A DNA stretch of 64,000 nt from PSRF01 sp051000815 (GCA_051000815.1 JBPCNX010000006.1:1-64000), one strand, 5' to 3'; positions 52,875-62,401 are shown, counted from the first letter of the stretch. The notes: a model not told the origin generated them from the letters alone. Program-made: numbers and translations.

Positions 52875-54259
52875 TATTTTCCGTCCTCCCTGTTTTCAGT
52901 CCCGGCAGCCTGCTTGGCTTTAGTAGCGAGAGTGATAGTGGTTCGACTTTCGTCGCGGAAATACTTAGCGGCGAGATCGCGTACGTCCTGTGGCGTAATC
53001 GTGTCCATCAACACGCCAAGCTTATCGATCGTGTCCGGCGTCCGGCGCAGGGAAATGAAAGGCGCGAGGGTCGAAGCAATGGCCGCGGAACTATTCATGG
53101 CCATCGCCAGACTGTAGCGCGTCCGCGAGCGCGTGGCGTCAAGTTTCGCGGCGGGAATCAGCTCGGTCTTAAAGCGCTTGAAAGTCGCCTGAATCTGGTC
53201 GCGGACGTAGTCGACATCTTTGGCGTCCTTCACCCGCGCCAGCACGACAAACAACTCCGGATCAATCTGATTACTGAAGTCTGGGCCGAGCAGATCAACC
53301 TTCTGCTCTTTCAGTACAAGCTTTTGATAGAGCTCCGAGTTTTCTCCAAAAGCAACCTGGGCGAGCAGGTCCAGGGCCAGCTTGTCTTTCTTGTCGTCAG
53401 CGTACGCGGGCCCGCGGAAGGCGACGGCGACAATCGGTAAGGTTAGCGATGGCCAGTCAATGTGCGCGGTGCGTGGTTCGGTCTGCGCGGGCTCTGCCGG
53501 AATGTTAGCGGCATAGTCGCCACGTTTCCACTCACCGAAGTAGCGCTTCGTAAGATCCAGAGCTTGGGTCCGAGTGACGTCCCCGACCAGCACGATGGTG
53601 CTGTATTCAGGGCGATAGAAACGTTTGAAAAACCCCTGACTGTAAGCAAACTGGTTGGGCATGTCCTGAATGTCTTTCAGATAGCCCATCGTGGTGTGCG
53701 AGTAAGTGTGCGTTTTGAACGCGGTCTCGCGCAGCACCTCGTAGAGTTTTGAAAACGGGTTGGCGCTGTTCTTGTCATATTCGCCCTTAACGGCCAGCGA
53801 CTCGGTCTGAAACTCCGGCAACGCATACTTCAAACGGAGAAACCGATCAGCTTCCATTTTCATGATCTCGTCGAGGTCCTCTTTCGAGAATGTTGCGTGG
53901 TAGACCGTGCGATCGTCGGATGTGTAGGCGTTCGTTTCGGCGCCGGCGCGTTTGAAGATCGCTTCACGTTGTTCGGCGGTGTAGTTTTCACTTCCGCGAA
54001 ACATCATGTGTTCGAAGAAGTGGGCAAAGCCACTCTTACCGAGCTCAACTTCATTCCGCGAGCCTGTCGTGACCACGATATAAAGAGCGACCAGGTTCGG
54101 ATAGTCGGTCGGCACGGTTACGAGGCGCAACCCGTTTGGCAGGTCATCGATTGTGTAGTTGTACGGGAAGAGTTTGCGTGTTTTTTGTGGCATTCCTTTT
54201 TTTGCCAACGTCATAGCCGGGACACAAATCAGCAAAGACAGGATGATAATGAGTCTCAT
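52874..54259 (-). CDS. M16 family zinc metallopeptidase
   Basis: A 461-residue exported peptidase. After a signal peptide (IIILSLLICVPAMTLAKK) the catalytic motif H-x-x-E-H is seen in GFAHFFEHMMFRGSENYTAE, and the downstream third zinc-ligand region is present in the helix DEIMKMEADRFLRLKYALPE. The C-terminal half-domain with MDTITPQDVRDLAAKYFRDE follows. The ATG at 54259 has GGAG about 10 nt away; a start at 54322 is upstream of that site. It probably works as a heterodimer with the next gene, degrading peptides or mediating envelope protein turnover. Substrate unknown. Confidence 0.92.
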   Translation of the reverse strand: MRLIIILSLLICVPAMTLAKKGMPQKTRKLFPYNYTIDDLPNGLRLVTVPTDYPNLVALYIVVTTGSRNEVELGKSGFAHFFEHMMFRGSENYTAEQREAIFKRAGAETNAYTSDDRTVYHATFSKEDLDEIMKMEADRFLRLKYALPEFQTESLAVKGEYDKNSANPFSKLYEVLRETAFKTHTYSHTTMGYLKDIQDMPNQFAYSQGFFKRFYRPEYSTIVLVGDVTRTQALDLTKRYFGEWKRGDYAANIPAEPAQTEPRTAHIDWPSLTLPIVAVAFRGPAYADDKKDKLALDLLAQVAFGENSELYQKLVLKEQKVDLLGPDFSNQIDPELFVVLARVKDAKDVDYVRDQIQATFKRFKTELIPAAKLDATRSRTRYSLAMAMNSSAAIASTLAPFISLRRTPDTIDKLGVLMDTITPQDVRDLAAKYFRDESRTTITLATKAKQAAGTENREDGK

Positions 54260-54390
54260 TCTCTTAGCAACTCCGTGAAAAGATTCTTGAATGGAAAAAA
54301 GGGGAACGAGGGAAGTATACATGAGGTCCGGGGCATTGCAGAATCTGGAAGCGAAGGGAGATCAAGGATCGGAATAAACTGATTCAGCGG

Positions 54391-54516
54391 TTGTTGGGAG
54401 CGCGGGCGTCTCGCCCGCAGTGAGCGCAAAACGCAAGAACATTGTCCCTTCATCCACGCTGCCAGGAGATTATGCGCTGCCGCGAGTTGCGGGCGAGACG
54501 CCCGCGCTCCCAACAA
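54391..54516. repeat. MITE-like element with perfect 29-nt inverted repeats
   Basis: Bases 54391-54419 and 54488-54516 are exact inverted repeats (TTGTTGGGAGCGCGGGCGTC onward). Each arm has its own hairpin GCGGGCG/CGCCCGC. The spacer of 68 bp contains no gene. Similar GCGGGCGAGACGCCCGC sequences are widespread REP-type elements in several soil phyla. The element is in the gap upstream of the M16 pair. Confidence 0.85.
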
Positions 54517-54562
54517 AACGGCATCAGTTCAAGGTGTCTTTTGAATGCTACCGCTAGCTTGC

Positions 54563-54886
54563 CTACTTAGGGGTCGAAAACTCAGAATCGGGGATTCGTT
54601 TTAAGCTCACAATCAACGCGAGGATTGCCAACGCCCAGGCCAGATCCTTTATTAGTGCCACCCATTCGGACGAGATAGGAGCCGGATCAACTTCATGCAA
54701 ACCCATGCTTCGCAACTGTCCAAAGAAACTGTAGTAGCCAAAACCGCATGCCAAACCCCAGGCCGCGGCCAGAAACCGCTGGCCACTACGAACGTCGCGT
54801 CCGGTTCGCCACGCACCATAGATAAGGAGCGCGCCCATCAGGTAGTCGTCAAAAAATTTGACGGCCACTCTTGCAAGCTGTTCCAT
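54563..54886 (-). CDS. Small membrane protein of unknown function
   Basis: A 107-residue protein with about three membrane segments (FFDDYLMGALLIYGAW; FLAAAWGLACGFGYYSFFGQ; VALIKDLAWALAILALIVSL) and a charged tail LKRIPDSEF. No named family is recognised. The ATG at 54886 lies in a 120-nt gap after the DinB-like gene, on the same strand. Confidence 0.72.
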   Translation of the reverse strand: MEQLARVAVKFFDDYLMGALLIYGAWRTGRDVRSGQRFLAAAWGLACGFGYYSFFGQLRSMGLHEVDPAPISSEWVALIKDLAWALAILALIVSLKRIPDSEFSTPK

Positions 54887-55006
54887 CTCCGAATCGTTTC
54901 GGCTAGCGGCGCCAGGATTCCGGCGATGATTGCGAGCCGGCGGCTAAACTGAATTGTCAGCATGTCGATGTGGACAACAAATAACTATCAGGCAAGACGA
55001 TTGTTA

Positions 55007-55528
55007 TTACTCTGAAGGCTTAGACCAGCCTGGCGGTGCTTCAGGCCAGATCTCATCGGGACTGACCGGTGCTGGCTGTTCGGGCCCGAGACGCTCCGGG
55101 TCTATGTCCGCCACCACGAAATTCTCAGGGACGACGGGTGCTCCTGCCAACCGGCGGAGCATTGCGAGTTGGCCAGCATGAGTCATTGCGTCGGAAAATG
55201 GACCTTGAAGCAGGCGCTCTTCAGTCATTCCCTCGAGGAGCGGACTCTCATCTTTCAAATGCGTTGCCAGGTGGTCGAGCATTTGGTGGAAGCGGATCGT
55301 CTCCTCGTCAAGCGATGGCAGGGGAGCGGGCCGGTAATGTCCTCCGATGAAGAAAGTACGCGCATAACCAAGCACGCTTGTCATGTGACAAAGAAGCTCA
55401 GAAGGAGTGCGTACACCAGGGGCCGCGCAGAAGTGATCAAATTCCGGCGTCGCTCCTCTGAGCGCTTTTTGCGTTCGATAGGCAAGCGCGGCGAGAAAGT
55501 GACGGAGTAGCGTGTGTTTCGCTTCCAT
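55007..55528 (-). CDS. DinB-like protein
   Basis: A 173-residue four-helix-bundle protein resembling the DinB/YfiT metal-dependent family. The probable metal His residues are in LLCHMTSVLGYA and DAMTHAGQLAMLRRLAGAP, with another near the middle (IRFHQMLDHLATHL). The C-terminal part is proline-rich (PEAPPGWSKPSE). DinB relatives include small-thiol S-transferases; no substrate can be assigned. The ATG at 55528 has only a weak upstream site. Confidence 0.82.
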   Translation of the reverse strand: MEAKHTLLRHFLAALAYRTQKALRGATPEFDHFCAAPGVRTPSELLCHMTSVLGYARTFFIGGHYRPAPLPSLDEETIRFHQMLDHLATHLKDESPLLEGMTEERLLQGPFSDAMTHAGQLAMLRRLAGAPVVPENFVVADIDPERLGPEQPAPVSPDEIWPEAPPGWSKPSE

Positions 55529-55640
55529 TCGTTGTGATGGTCTTTGGTCTTAGATTTTTTGCCTTTGAAACTTTCGGTCACACGATAGCATTCGTTCTAC
55601 CGAGTTCAGCAATGAGCTTAAGAAGTAAGACGAAAGACCA

Positions 55641-56042
55641 TCATCCTGCGGCTTGAGCCAGGGTGTATTCAAATTCGTAGGAGTGCTTGCCGTCAGCGAT
55701 GATGATCTGCATCTTGCCGGACAGGCTTGCGAGATCACCAGTGCCGGAGTCGGGCACCACTGTAACCGTCAAGTCCGGATTTCCGCGTGACATGGAGCCG
55801 AGGTGTTGAAGCGCGAATGTGCCGCTCAGCCCATGCAGCGCTCCGCTGACATGTTCCATGGCAACATAACCGGCCGAACCCTCGACTGCAGTGCCGAAAG
55901 CCAACATCTGACCCTTGCTCGTCCCTTCCAGGTCGCCATGAAATTCTTTGTCCAACAGTAACCTGCCAACGCCGGAAGTGTCCGCTTCGTCGGGCGCCTG
56001 CGGAATTACCTTTACCTCAAATGTCCCACTCGCCTTAGTCAT
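55641..56042 (-). CDS. DUF3224 family protein
   Basis: A 133-residue protein of the DUF3224 family, an allene-oxide-cyclase-barrel-like fold: KASGTFEVKVIPQAPDEADT, RLLLDKEFHGDLEGTSKGQM, GYVAMEHVSGALHGLSGTFA, QHLGSMSRGN, and a C-terminal GKHSYEFEYTLAQ. The ATG at 56042 has a GGGAG site; the longer frame from 56300 would overlap pyrE in another frame and is rejected. No function is established for the family. Confidence 0.9.
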   Translation of the reverse strand: MTKASGTFEVKVIPQAPDEADTSGVGRLLLDKEFHGDLEGTSKGQMLAFGTAVEGSAGYVAMEHVSGALHGLSGTFALQHLGSMSRGNPDLTVTVVPDSGTGDLASLSGKMQIIIADGKHSYEFEYTLAQAAG

Positions 56043-56115
56043 TCGTTTTCTCCCATCACATTCATTTATCCAGGTTCTTACGGCAACGAGTTGCCGCACT
56101 TCAAAGCTTCGCAAA

Positions 56116-56733
56116 TCAGTATGGGGCGTTGCTCTCTGTCCTTTCCGAGACTGGGTCTTCAAGCAACTCATTACGCAGGCATGCGGGACACTTGTCCGGC
56201 GCCCAGGTTTCGAAATCGCAACGTTGAAGCGTCTCAATCGGCACGCTAACGTTTCTGAAGTGTTCCTCTGCTCTTGTACCCAGCAGGACGAGAGTGCCAA
56301 CCGACACGAGAAAGCACTTCGCCATGGCCAGAGCGTTCGCCGTCGCCCTCACCGACGATCCCGCACTGATGACGTCGTCGACCAACGCCACGCGTTCGCC
56401 GCACGCACTCTTCTGAAGTTCAAACGGAAGTTCATAGCTTGCACTAAACAGGTGGCCAGAGGTAAGCCGGGCCGCAGGTGCACTGTAGTAGAAATGGACG
56501 TCCAATTCTATTGCGAGCGCTTGAGCGAGAAATGCCCCGCCGAGTAAGGGACCACAAATAGCGTCTGGACGATACGGCGCGAGACGCTCAGCCAGAGTTG
56601 AAATTAACGGAGCGAGTTCTCTCGGCGATCGGAACAAGGCATCAAGGCTAAACCAAAGCTCGGTATGATAGCCCGATTCCAAGAGGAAGTGACCGCTCCG
56701 AACCGGTAATACACTAAGGATGTCGTCGGTCAT
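56116..56733 (-). CDS. pyrE: Orotate phosphoribosyltransferase
   Basis: Joins orotate and PRPP to give orotidine 5-phosphate in pyrimidine synthesis. The 205 residues contain SGHFLLESGYHTELWFSLDA, the substrate region ICGPLLGGAFLAQALA and the PRPP motif RVALVDDVISAGSSVRATA. The C-terminus has WAPDKCPACLRN; a CPxC tail of this kind is seen in the longer, thermophile-like PyrE group. Other PRTases of similar fold cannot be fully excluded. It precedes the DUF3224 gene by 74 nt. No other pyr gene is in the window. Confidence 0.88.
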   Translation of the reverse strand: MTDDILSVLPVRSGHFLLESGYHTELWFSLDALFRSPRELAPLISTLAERLAPYRPDAICGPLLGGAFLAQALAIELDVHFYYSAPAARLTSGHLFSASYELPFELQKSACGERVALVDDVISAGSSVRATANALAMAKCFLVSVGTLVLLGTRAEEHFRNVSVPIETLQRCDFETWAPDKCPACLRNELLEDPVSERTESNAPY

Positions 56734-56763
56734 CTATTTGGAATTCGATCGTCAGGTGGCGGC

Positions 56764-57195
56764 TTAGCCTCGGTCTTTATATAGAAACGCGCCGGCGATG
56801 GTCGCGATGATTGAAGCGATTAATTGAAACACCCCTACCTTGGCCCACAGGGCGTGCGAGTAAAACTGGAGGGGAATAAACTGCGCAGGTCCGGTGAGAG
56901 AAAATGCAAACCAGGTGATGACACCCGCGAGGGCCGCGGTCTGAGGCCCAGGCTTGAAAGGCTGCCTCATCAACGCATAAAGGATCATCGAGAGGAAGCC
57001 TCGGCCCAATTCGAATATTGCGAAGTACGCGATGGCGGCGCCAGTGTGCTGCGGCTCGCGCGCCCCCAGGCCCTCGTAGACCGCTTTCCAATCCGCGCCG
57101 ACAACCGACTCATGGAAAAACCCGTCAGTTAGAAAACAGATGATCGCAGCGATCAGTCCGCCGACGATGACTCTATTCCAGTTGATACCAGACAT
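56764..57195 (-). CDS. Small membrane protein of unknown function
   Basis: A 143-residue protein with four membrane segments (VIVGGLIAAIICFLTDGF; TGAAIAYFAIFELGRGFLSM; AALAGVITWFAFSLTGPA; VGVFQLIASIIATIAGAFLY). It resembles DUF1761-like or other small hypothetical membrane proteins, but I cannot name the family. It is 30 nt upstream of pyrE on the same strand, probably in one transcript. Its start has an AGGGAG site. Confidence 0.78.
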   Translation of the reverse strand: MSGINWNRVIVGGLIAAIICFLTDGFFHESVVGADWKAVYEGLGAREPQHTGAAIAYFAIFELGRGFLSMILYALMRQPFKPGPQTAALAGVITWFAFSLTGPAQFIPLQFYSHALWAKVGVFQLIASIIATIAGAFLYKDRG

Positions 57196-57272
57196 ATTTC
57201 ACCTCCAGGGAGAGTTGTGAAGGATGCACCAAATTAGATTACGAATTACGAATTGTTCGCGAAGCCGACGAA

Positions 57273-57560
57273 TCATGGCGCTCTGTGAGAAGGCGCGCCA
57301 AAGCGTTCCGCTGTGCGCGCACGTGCCTTCGCCGCCTCGGCTTGACGGTCGCGAGGCGGCGCGTTGGTGACAAGCGAGTCCAAAAGCTCGTGCGCTGACT
57401 GCGCCACCTGCTCTACCGCGCGGTTGAATGCAACCTCATTGGCTTTCGAGGGTTTTGTAAAGCCGCTAAGTTTGCGCACGAACTGCAGAGATGATGCCAG
57501 GATTTCTTCGTCCGTCGCCGGAGGTTTGAAGTTGTGTAGAGTTTTAATATTTCGGCACAT
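57273..57560 (-). CDS. DUF2277 family protein
   Basis: A 95-residue protein starting MCRNIKTLHNFKPPATDEEI, the signature of DUF2277, with LQFVRKLSGFTKPSKANEVA and a C-terminal ARTAERFG. The family is of unknown function and found in many actinobacteria and soil bacteria. It has its own start 77 nt upstream of the next minus-strand gene's ATG side. Confidence 0.92.
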   Translation of the reverse strand: MCRNIKTLHNFKPPATDEEILASSLQFVRKLSGFTKPSKANEVAFNRAVEQVAQSAHELLDSLVTNAPPRDRQAEAAKARARTAERFGAPSHRAP

Positions 57561-57651
57561 GATTATTATTCACCATCCAATTAGGCTATGTTTTATCGAT
57601 TCCTCGAAGGCCATTCAAGTTGTCTAGCTGTTCGCAAGCTTCCAATATTTC

Positions 57652-58012
<361 letters not shown>

Positions 58013-58215
58013 CGCATTCCTCTTGCTCTTTCCCCGAACTCTATTACAACCTGGATGAAATGTTAAGGCGCTCGGTTTCTCTGGGCCAGTGAATCAACTC
58101 TTAATTTGCGCAAGTTAACGGTGAGTCTTACAACGTACTCAAGACAGACCGAATCTGGCCGCGCATGCTAGACTGGCATTTCCCGAAATCAGGATAGAAG
58201 AGGACGGATTGAGGC

Positions 58216-59934
58216 ATGTCAGCGGAAAGCATGACGGCATCGTTGGGGGCTTATCAGGAGCCGGTCGCACGAGCGCTCGTTGAAGCTGAGCAGACCGGGA
58301 TAATGCGCCGCATTTGGCAAAAAGACGCGTCTGTCTGGAAGGACGACGAAGCTCATCAGGCTATTATTCGCAATTCACTTGGCTGGTTAACTGTGAGCGG
58401 TAAGATGATCTCAGCGGCCGACGAGATTGTCGCCTTTGCCGATCAGATTCGCCTCTCGGGTGATTTCAAGCACGTTATGTTATGCGGCATGGGTGGCTCC
58501 TCTCTCTGTCCCGAGGTCATGCGCCAAACTTTCGGAACCCAAACAAACTACCCTGAGTTACTCGTCCTCGATTCCACCGATCCGGATGTGCTCACTTACT
58601 TCTCCTCACAGATCGACATCGAGCGTTGCCTGTTTGTAATTGCCTCAAAATCGGGAACCACTACCGAACCGCTGGTTTTTTATAAATACTGGTACGACCA
58701 GGTGCGGCAGAGAAAATCAAACCCCGGTGATTCTTTTGTGGCCATTACGGATCCCGGCACGCGTATGGTTGAAATGGCCACCGCGGATAAGTTTCGCCAC
58801 ATCTTTCTGAACCCAGCGGACATTGGCGGTCGCTACTCCGCACTTTCTTACTTTGGCATGGTCCCGGCTGCACTGATGGGGCTCGACATCCGGAAATTAC
58901 TCGCGCAAGCGGAGACGATGATCAAGGCCTGTAGCGCTGAGCGTGGCGTGGCAGAAAGTCCCGGCGCGTTACTCGGAACCATAATGGGTGAGTGTGCGAG
59001 AGCAGGACGCAACAAGCTCACGATTGTCACCGAAGACAGGATATCGGCCCTGGGATTGTGGATTGAACAGTTAGTCGCGGAGAGCACTGGAAAAGAAGGG
59101 CAGGGGATTCTGCCGGTAAATGGTGAGCTGCTCGGAGCGCCGTCAGTTTATGGTGACGATCGGTTGTTTGTCTCAATTTCGGTGGAAGTCGTCGCCGAGA
59201 CCAGGAACAAACTCGAAGCACTTGCAAGCGGCGGCCATCCGATCGTCTACCGAACCTTAAATGACCTTTATGATCTTGGTGGGGAGTTTTTCCTCTGGGA
59301 AATAGCCACGGCTTTTGCGGGGTGGCGTTTGCGCATTAATCCTTTTGATCAGCCGAACGTACAGGAATCAAAGGACGCAACGAAAGAGCTGCTCGACTAC
59401 TTCAAGACACGCGGACAACTCCAGGAACAGGAACCGGTCGTTTCCGATGGAACTTTGGCGGTGTACGCGGCGGACCGTATCCGCGAGAGTGTGTCGGCCA
59501 GTTCTGTGAGAGACGCATTGCGCGCGCATCTTGCCTCGGCGAAACCTGGTGACTACATCGCGATGCTTGATTACACCGAGGAAACCCCGGAGATTGAATC
59601 AGCACTCCAGTCGATTCGTACGCAACTTCGTGACGCTACGAAATGCGCCACTACAACCGGATACGGCCCGCGCTTTCTCCATTCGACGGGGCAGCTACAT
59701 AAAGGCGGACCTGACACTGGTGTGTTCATTCAGATTACCGCGCCCGATCAGGTTGACGTGCCGATTCCGGGCGAACCTTATACGTTCAGCGTCTTGAAGC
59801 AGGCACAGGCGTTGGGCGACTTTCGTTCCCTGTCTGCTCACGGGCGCAGGGCAATTCGTGTGGACCTTGGTCAGGATGTCTTGAGCGGTTTGCAGCGCCT
59901 GCGTGAACAACTAAGTAAGGCCATCTCAGCTTGA
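58216..59934 (+). CDS. pgi: Glucose-6-phosphate isomerase (Tal-Pgi type, isomerase half)
   Basis: Interconverts glucose 6-phosphate and fructose 6-phosphate. The 572 residues carry the SIS-domain signatures MLCGMGGSSLCPEVMRQTFG, FVIASKSGTTTEPLVFYKYW, NPADIGGRYSALSYFGMV and, near the end, GPRFLHSTGQLHKGGPDTGV. The sequence resembles the isomerase half of the transaldolase-isomerase fusion proteins of some bacteria, but no transaldolase domain is fused here. Its TGA overlaps the gnd start (TGATG), so the two are coupled. Confidence 0.92.
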   Translation: MSAESMTASLGAYQEPVARALVEAEQTGIMRRIWQKDASVWKDDEAHQAIIRNSLGWLTVSGKMISAADEIVAFADQIRLSGDFKHVMLCGMGGSSLCPEVMRQTFGTQTNYPELLVLDSTDPDVLTYFSSQIDIERCLFVIASKSGTTTEPLVFYKYWYDQVRQRKSNPGDSFVAITDPGTRMVEMATADKFRHIFLNPADIGGRYSALSYFGMVPAALMGLDIRKLLAQAETMIKACSAERGVAESPGALLGTIMGECARAGRNKLTIVTEDRISALGLWIEQLVAESTGKEGQGILPVNGELLGAPSVYGDDRLFVSISVEVVAETRNKLEALASGGHPIVYRTLNDLYDLGGEFFLWEIATAFAGWRLRINPFDQPNVQESKDATKELLDYFKTRGQLQEQEPVVSDGTLAVYAADRIRESVSASSVRDALRAHLASAKPGDYIAMLDYTEETPEIESALQSIRTQLRDATKCATTTGYGPRFLHSTGQLHKGGPDTGVFIQITAPDQVDVPIPGEPYTFSVLKQAQALGDFRSLSAHGRRAIRVDLGQDVLSGLQRLREQLSKAISA

Positions 59935-61412
59935 TGGCCAAGGTCAATTCCCCATTAAAGAATATGTCTAACGACAGACCGGCAAACATTGGAATGATCG
60001 GGCTCGGCGTCATGGGACAAAACCTGGCGCTGAACATTGAGCGCAACGGCTACTCGGTGGTGGTTTGGGATCGCGAGCCGGCGATACGTGAGCGTTTTGT
60101 TGCCGGCGCAACGGGAAAGCAGATCTTTGATTCAGGTTCTCCCGAAGAGTTTGTAAGCGCGTTGGAACGGCCGCGAAAGATCATCCTGCTTGTGAAGGCC
60201 GGGGACCCTGTCGATTGGACGATCAATCTGATCAAACCATTTCTCGAGGCGGGGGACATCCTCATCGATGGCGGCAATTCTCACTTCAAGGATACCGAAC
60301 GGCGAGAACAACAACTGAAAGCTGAAGGGTTGTTCATGATTGGCTCGGGCACCTCGGGTGGTGAGAAGGGAGCATTGCTGGGGCCGAGTTTGATGCCGGG
60401 CGGCGATCGCGACGCGTATGAAAAGATTCGGCCGATCTGGGAGGCAATCGCCGCAAAGGTTGCTGATGGGCCGTGCGTAACGTACATCGGCCCGGGCGGC
60501 TCCGGCCATTTTGTGAAGATGGTTCACAACGGGATCGAGTACGGCGACATGCAACTCATCGCCGAATCCTACGGTCTGATGCGTTCCGGCTTTGGCGTAA
60601 GCGTTGAAGAATTGGCAGACATTTTTGACGAATGGAACCGTGGTGATCTCGAGTCATATCTGATTGAAATCACCGCTAAAATCCTGCGGGTAAGAGATCA
60701 GGAAACGGGCAAGCCGTTGGTAGATCTTGTGCTCGACAAAGCCGGCCAGAAAGGCACCGGAAAGTGGACGAGTCAACTGGCTCTCGATTTGGGAGTGGCA
60801 ATTCCCACAATCGACGCAGCGATCGTGGCCCGGACACTGTCGGCACAGAAAGAAGCGAGGGTTGAAGCGAGCCGGAAGATTCGTGGTATCACGACCGGCA
60901 ACCCGGAAGCGTTCAGTCAAACGTGGAAAGACCGGATTCATGACGCGCTGTTTGCGTCCAAGGTTTGTTCTTATGCTCAGGGGATGAACTTAATCAAGGC
61001 CGGATCGGACGAGTTTGATTGGAACATTAATCTCAGCGAGGTGGCGCGAATCTGGCAGGGAGGCTGCATTATTCGCGCGAAGTTCCTGGGTCGAATCAAA
61101 GAGGCCTACCAGCGAAATCCAGACCTGGCAAGCCTGCTCCTCGATGAAGAGTTCAACGCCAGGATGGAACAAACCCAATCTGGTTGGCGAACGATATTGG
61201 CAACCGCTATGCAACAGGGGTGGATGGCACTGGCGATGAATGCCAGCCTGGGATATTTCGACATGTATCGCAGCGCGAATCTGCCGCTAAACCTGACACA
61301 AGCTCAGCGCGATTTCTTCGGATCGCATACGTACGAGAGGGTGGACAAACCCGAACTTGGGTTCGTGCATACTGAGTGGGAGGATCTGCTGGGACAAAGA
61401 GCAGGCAAGTAG
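59934..61412 (+). CDS. gnd: 6-phosphogluconate dehydrogenase, decarboxylating
   Basis: Makes ribulose 5-phosphate, CO2 and NADPH in the oxidative pentose phosphate pathway. The 492 residues have the Rossmann start IGMIGLGVMGQNLALNIERN, GGNSHFKDTERREQQL, IGSGTSGGEKGALLGPSLMP and the catalytic Lys in GSGHFVKMVHNGIEYGDMQL. The C-terminal all-helix part includes QKGTGKWTSQLALDLGVAIP and ends FVHTEWEDLLG. The ATG at 59934 overlaps the pgi stop; an ATG at 59964 is possible. Part of pgi-gnd-pgl. A GGCAGTA array follows the stop. Confidence 0.95.
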   Translation: MAKVNSPLKNMSNDRPANIGMIGLGVMGQNLALNIERNGYSVVVWDREPAIRERFVAGATGKQIFDSGSPEEFVSALERPRKIILLVKAGDPVDWTINLIKPFLEAGDILIDGGNSHFKDTERREQQLKAEGLFMIGSGTSGGEKGALLGPSLMPGGDRDAYEKIRPIWEAIAAKVADGPCVTYIGPGGSGHFVKMVHNGIEYGDMQLIAESYGLMRSGFGVSVEELADIFDEWNRGDLESYLIEITAKILRVRDQETGKPLVDLVLDKAGQKGTGKWTSQLALDLGVAIPTIDAAIVARTLSAQKEARVEASRKIRGITTGNPEAFSQTWKDRIHDALFASKVCSYAQGMNLIKAGSDEFDWNINLSEVARIWQGGCIIRAKFLGRIKEAYQRNPDLASLLLDEEFNARMEQTQSGWRTILATAMQQGWMALAMNASLGYFDMYRSANLPLNLTQAQRDFFGSHTYERVDKPELGFVHTEWEDLLGQRAGK

Positions 61413-61440
61413 GCAGTAGGCAGGAGGCAGAAGGCAGTCG
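61413..61440. repeat. Short GGCAGTA word array directly after the gnd stop
   Basis: Starting at the gnd stop, GTAGGCAGTAGGCAGGAGGC and GAAGGCAGT words are repeated for about 30 nt. It fills about half the 54-nt gap to pgl and has no inverted partner. It is the smallest member of the stop-abutting class, with the 1441 array. Confidence 0.65.
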
Positions 61441-61466
61441 TTAGTTTCTCGCGCCAGCGGGAAGAC

Positions 61467-62213
61467 ATGAAATCGAATCCAGAGATTCTCATCTTCGATA
61501 ACGCGGAGGAGCTTGCCAGAGCTGCTGCCGTCAAGTTTCTCGAGCACTCCCAATCTTTCATCGCTCGTCAGGGCCGATTCAGTGTCGCGCTTTCAGGTGG
61601 CAACACTCCCCGGCGAGTCTACGAACTGTTAGCCACAGACGAATTCAGAAACCAAATCAACTGGTCGGAAGTGCACATCTTTTTCGGTGATGAACGACCG
61701 GTTCCCCACAACCATCCGGCAAGTAACTTCGGGATGGCCATGGCGACGTTGATTTCCCGCGTGCCTATTCCTGCCACGAACTTTCATCCCATCCGCGGGG
61801 AAGGAGATCCTCACGCTAATGCCCGGCTTTATGAGAAGGAGCTGAAAACATTTTTTCCGAACGTAACCTGGCCGCGTTTTGATCTTGTGTTGCTGGGCAT
61901 GGGAGAAGATGGACACACCGCTTCGCTCTTTCCGGGTACCGGCGCGCTAAACGAACATAGCGCGTGGGTGTTCGCTAATTGGGTTGAAAACCTGGGAGAG
62001 TTTCGCATCACCCTCACGGCGCCCGCCATCAATGCCGCGGCGAATGTCCTCTTCCTGGTAACGGGCGAAAAGAAAGCAGTTGTTCTTGCGGAAATTTTTG
62101 GAGAACGTTTGGAGCCGGGGCGCTTTCCGGCTCAGTTGATCCAGCCGCATGAGGGCTCGCTATTATGGATGGTTGACCCGGCAGCCGCGCAGATCGGTGG
62201 CGTTGAAAAGTGA
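61467..62213 (+). CDS. pgl: 6-phosphogluconolactonase (DevB/SOL family)
   Basis: Hydrolyses 6-phosphogluconolactone to 6-phosphogluconate. The 248 residues match the DevB/SOL family by FSVALSGGNTPRRVYELLA, WSEVHIFFGDERPVPHNHPA, DLVLLGMGEDGHTASLFPGT and FLVTGEKKAVVLAEIFGER. The ATG at 61467 has a GGGAAG site and is 54 nt after gnd; the G6P dehydrogenase gene zwf that normally accompanies these is not in the window. Confidence 0.94.
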   Translation: MKSNPEILIFDNAEELARAAAVKFLEHSQSFIARQGRFSVALSGGNTPRRVYELLATDEFRNQINWSEVHIFFGDERPVPHNHPASNFGMAMATLISRVPIPATNFHPIRGEGDPHANARLYEKELKTFFPNVTWPRFDLVLLGMGEDGHTASLFPGTGALNEHSAWVFANWVENLGEFRITLTAPAINAAANVLFLVTGEKKAVVLAEIFGERLEPGRFPAQLIQPHEGSLLWMVDPAAAQIGGVEK

Positions 62214-62278
62214 CGAGTGTAGATAAGAGGCGACGACCCTTGCCAAGACAAGCCATTCACCTGGGAACACAACACCCA

Positions 62279-62401
62279 TCAGCAGCTCACGTAACCCAGC
62301 AGCCAGAACACAATGATAAAAATTAGGATGGTGGAAATGCAGCCGCCGCCAAATTTCCACGCTGCGGCGCCGGCCAGTATTCCTCGCAATGGTCCTTCCA
62401 T
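62279..62401 (-). CDS. Small (40-residue) single-helix membrane protein
   Basis: A short gene that standard length cut-offs would miss. The ATG at 62401 has an AAGGAA site 7 nt away. The product begins MEGPLRGILAGAAAWKFGGG, followed by one membrane helix (ISTILIFIIVFWLLGYV), and ends at a TGA (62279-62281). The pattern GPLRGILAG-x-WK-GGGC followed by a helix fits a small family I have seen in this kind of genome without a function, but this is memory and not checked. A perfect 20-bp palindrome lies just upstream. Confidence 0.7.
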   Translation of the reverse strand: MEGPLRGILAGAAAWKFGGGCISTILIFIIVFWLLGYVSC

